DNA of 64,000 bases, taken from contig NZ_RJTU01000071.1 in assembly GCF_003730015.1 (NCBI RefSeq), positions 1 through 64,000 of the forward strand. Direction: 5' to 3'. The notes under the pieces were generated by a model that was given only the letters and a program-made list of their open reading frames with translations, had not been told where the DNA came from and did no database searches. This DNA comes from Epilithonimonas hominis (GTDB lineage: Bacteria; Bacteroidota; Bacteroidia; Flavobacteriales; Weeksellaceae). Shown in pieces: positions 63,522-64,000 of the stretch (position 1 is the first letter of the stretch; each line of letters opens with the position of its first letter). The translations under genes and the position numbers were made by a program.

Positions 63522-64000
63522 TTAATAATATTTTGTCATTTCTATGAAAGCATCGGATTGTCCGTTGTCATAGTCTTGGTATTTTTCGTCTATTGTAGAG
63601 AAATATTTTTTAGCCTCTGCATTTTTCTTAAGTGCCAAGGCTAGCATTCCTGCTTTTTTTGTAAAATAGTAAGTGGTGTAAGCATCGTCTGAAGCCGAAG
63701 CTGCTTTGTCTGCCATAGACAGAGCATCGGCAGCTTTATTTAGATTAGAAAGGCAATCTGCCATTGCACCATATTTTAATGCGACCAAAACTTTATTATT
63801 TGAGCTGAAATTATCTAACAGGTCGTATGCCTTTTGGTAATTTCCTTTTTTGAACTCGATAAGACCAGCATTGTAAGCAGAAAGTTTTCCTGCCTTTGTG
63901 CTTCCGTATTCTTCGTAAGTTCCTAAGAAACCAGGATTTGCGACAGATTTTCCGCCTAAGGCCAAATCTTCTTTTCCGTCTGTCAGGTTTTTCTGAGCAG
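63522..64000 (-). CDS. tetratricopeptide repeat protein, partial (5' end off the window)
   Basis: The frame is open to the window edge, so only the C-terminal about 158 residues are seen; an internal TTG (63965) is not the true start because in-frame coding continues upstream (AQKNLTDGKEDLALGG). TPR-like helices include YNAGLIEFKKGNYQKAYDLL and ALALKKNAEAKKYFSTID. In Flavobacteriia such a gene before ribH usually encodes a membrane-anchored TPR protein of about 220-250 residues, but the anchor would lie outside the window. Confidence 0.85.
   Translation of the reverse strand, partial: AQKNLTDGKEDLALGGKSVANPGFLGTYEEYGSTKAGKLSAYNAGLIEFKKGNYQKAYDLLDNFSSNNKVLVALKYGAMADCLSNLNKAADALSMADKAASASDDAYTTYYFTKKAGMLALALKKNAEAKKYFSTIDEKYQDYDNGQSDAFIEMTKYY

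Overview
The window looks like a chromosomal segment of a Weeksellaceae-type flavobacterium (Chryseobacterium or a close relative). Four things point there: a type IX secretion C-terminal sorting domain and a GLPGLI-family protein; promoters of the Bacteroidota TTTG-N19-TAnnTTTG type with almost no Shine-Dalgarno sites; the gene order isoprenyl transferase - bamA - two OmpH/Skp genes; and a TraR/DksA-family protein without its zinc finger. The sequence is AT-rich and densely coded. I see no prophage, intact insertion sequence or CRISPR array.

Layout. 0-3.6 kb: a cut-off GLPGLI gene, a DUF2520 dehydrogenase-like protein, and an ECF sigma factor followed by a membrane protein and a Spy/CpxP-like periplasmic protein. 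3.7-9.7 kb: a membrane-anchored peptidyl-prolyl isomerase, then an MlaD lipid-transport protein tightly linked to two Fe-S (Hdr/CCG) proteins. 9.7-12.6 kb: a glycosyltransferase, a flippase and a lipoprotein. 12.7-18.9 kb: serS, a D-2-hydroxyacid dehydrogenase, a DUF3817 protein, nadD, recJ and a T9SS cargo protein. 19.4-19.7 kb: three tRNA genes (Leu-TAA, Gly-GCC, Leu-TAG), each followed by its own hairpin. 19.9-24.6 kb: a DUF3127 protein, aat, a frameshifted EamA transporter, and katA divergent from oxyR. 24.6-31.4 kb: metK behind a candidate SAM-II-type riboswitch, an orphan ECF sigma factor with a 45-residue downstream protein, a YjjG-type HAD phosphatase, trpS, lspA and a DksA-like gene. 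31.5-37.8 kb: ileS and topA.

37.8-41 kb is the most accessory-looking part. It holds an orphan gene that may be a divergent macro-domain protein, a GreA/GreB factor, an LPO_1073-like gene with a decayed 5' end, a possible gene remnant and several palindromes. 41-52.8 kb is an exopolysaccharide locus: two GT-C-type membrane glycosyltransferases, an acyltransferase, an EpsG/Wzy-like polymerase, an arginase-fold protein that has lost its metal ligands, a GT2 enzyme, a WecA/MraY-like initiating transferase, a Wza-like export lipoprotein and a Wzc-like tyrosine autokinase ending in ten Gly-Tyr repeats. 53-58.3 kb is an envelope-biogenesis cluster (DUF6089 protein, uppS, bamA, two OmpH). 58.3-64 kb holds a thioesterase, a lone rmlD, a TPR protein, a neutral zinc metallopeptidase, ribH and a cut-off TPR gene.

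The points I find most worth a second look are: the metK leader, where both conserved aptamer segments have downstream complements that could form an alternative fold; the terminator-like hairpin behind every tRNA; the degenerate arginase inside the polysaccharide locus; the orphan macro-like gene; a dispersed intergenic repeat present twice; and TAnnTTTG boxes lying 4-6 bases before the start codon of several genes, which suggests leaderless mRNAs. All function calls rest on reading the sequence and on recalled family signatures. No database search was run.
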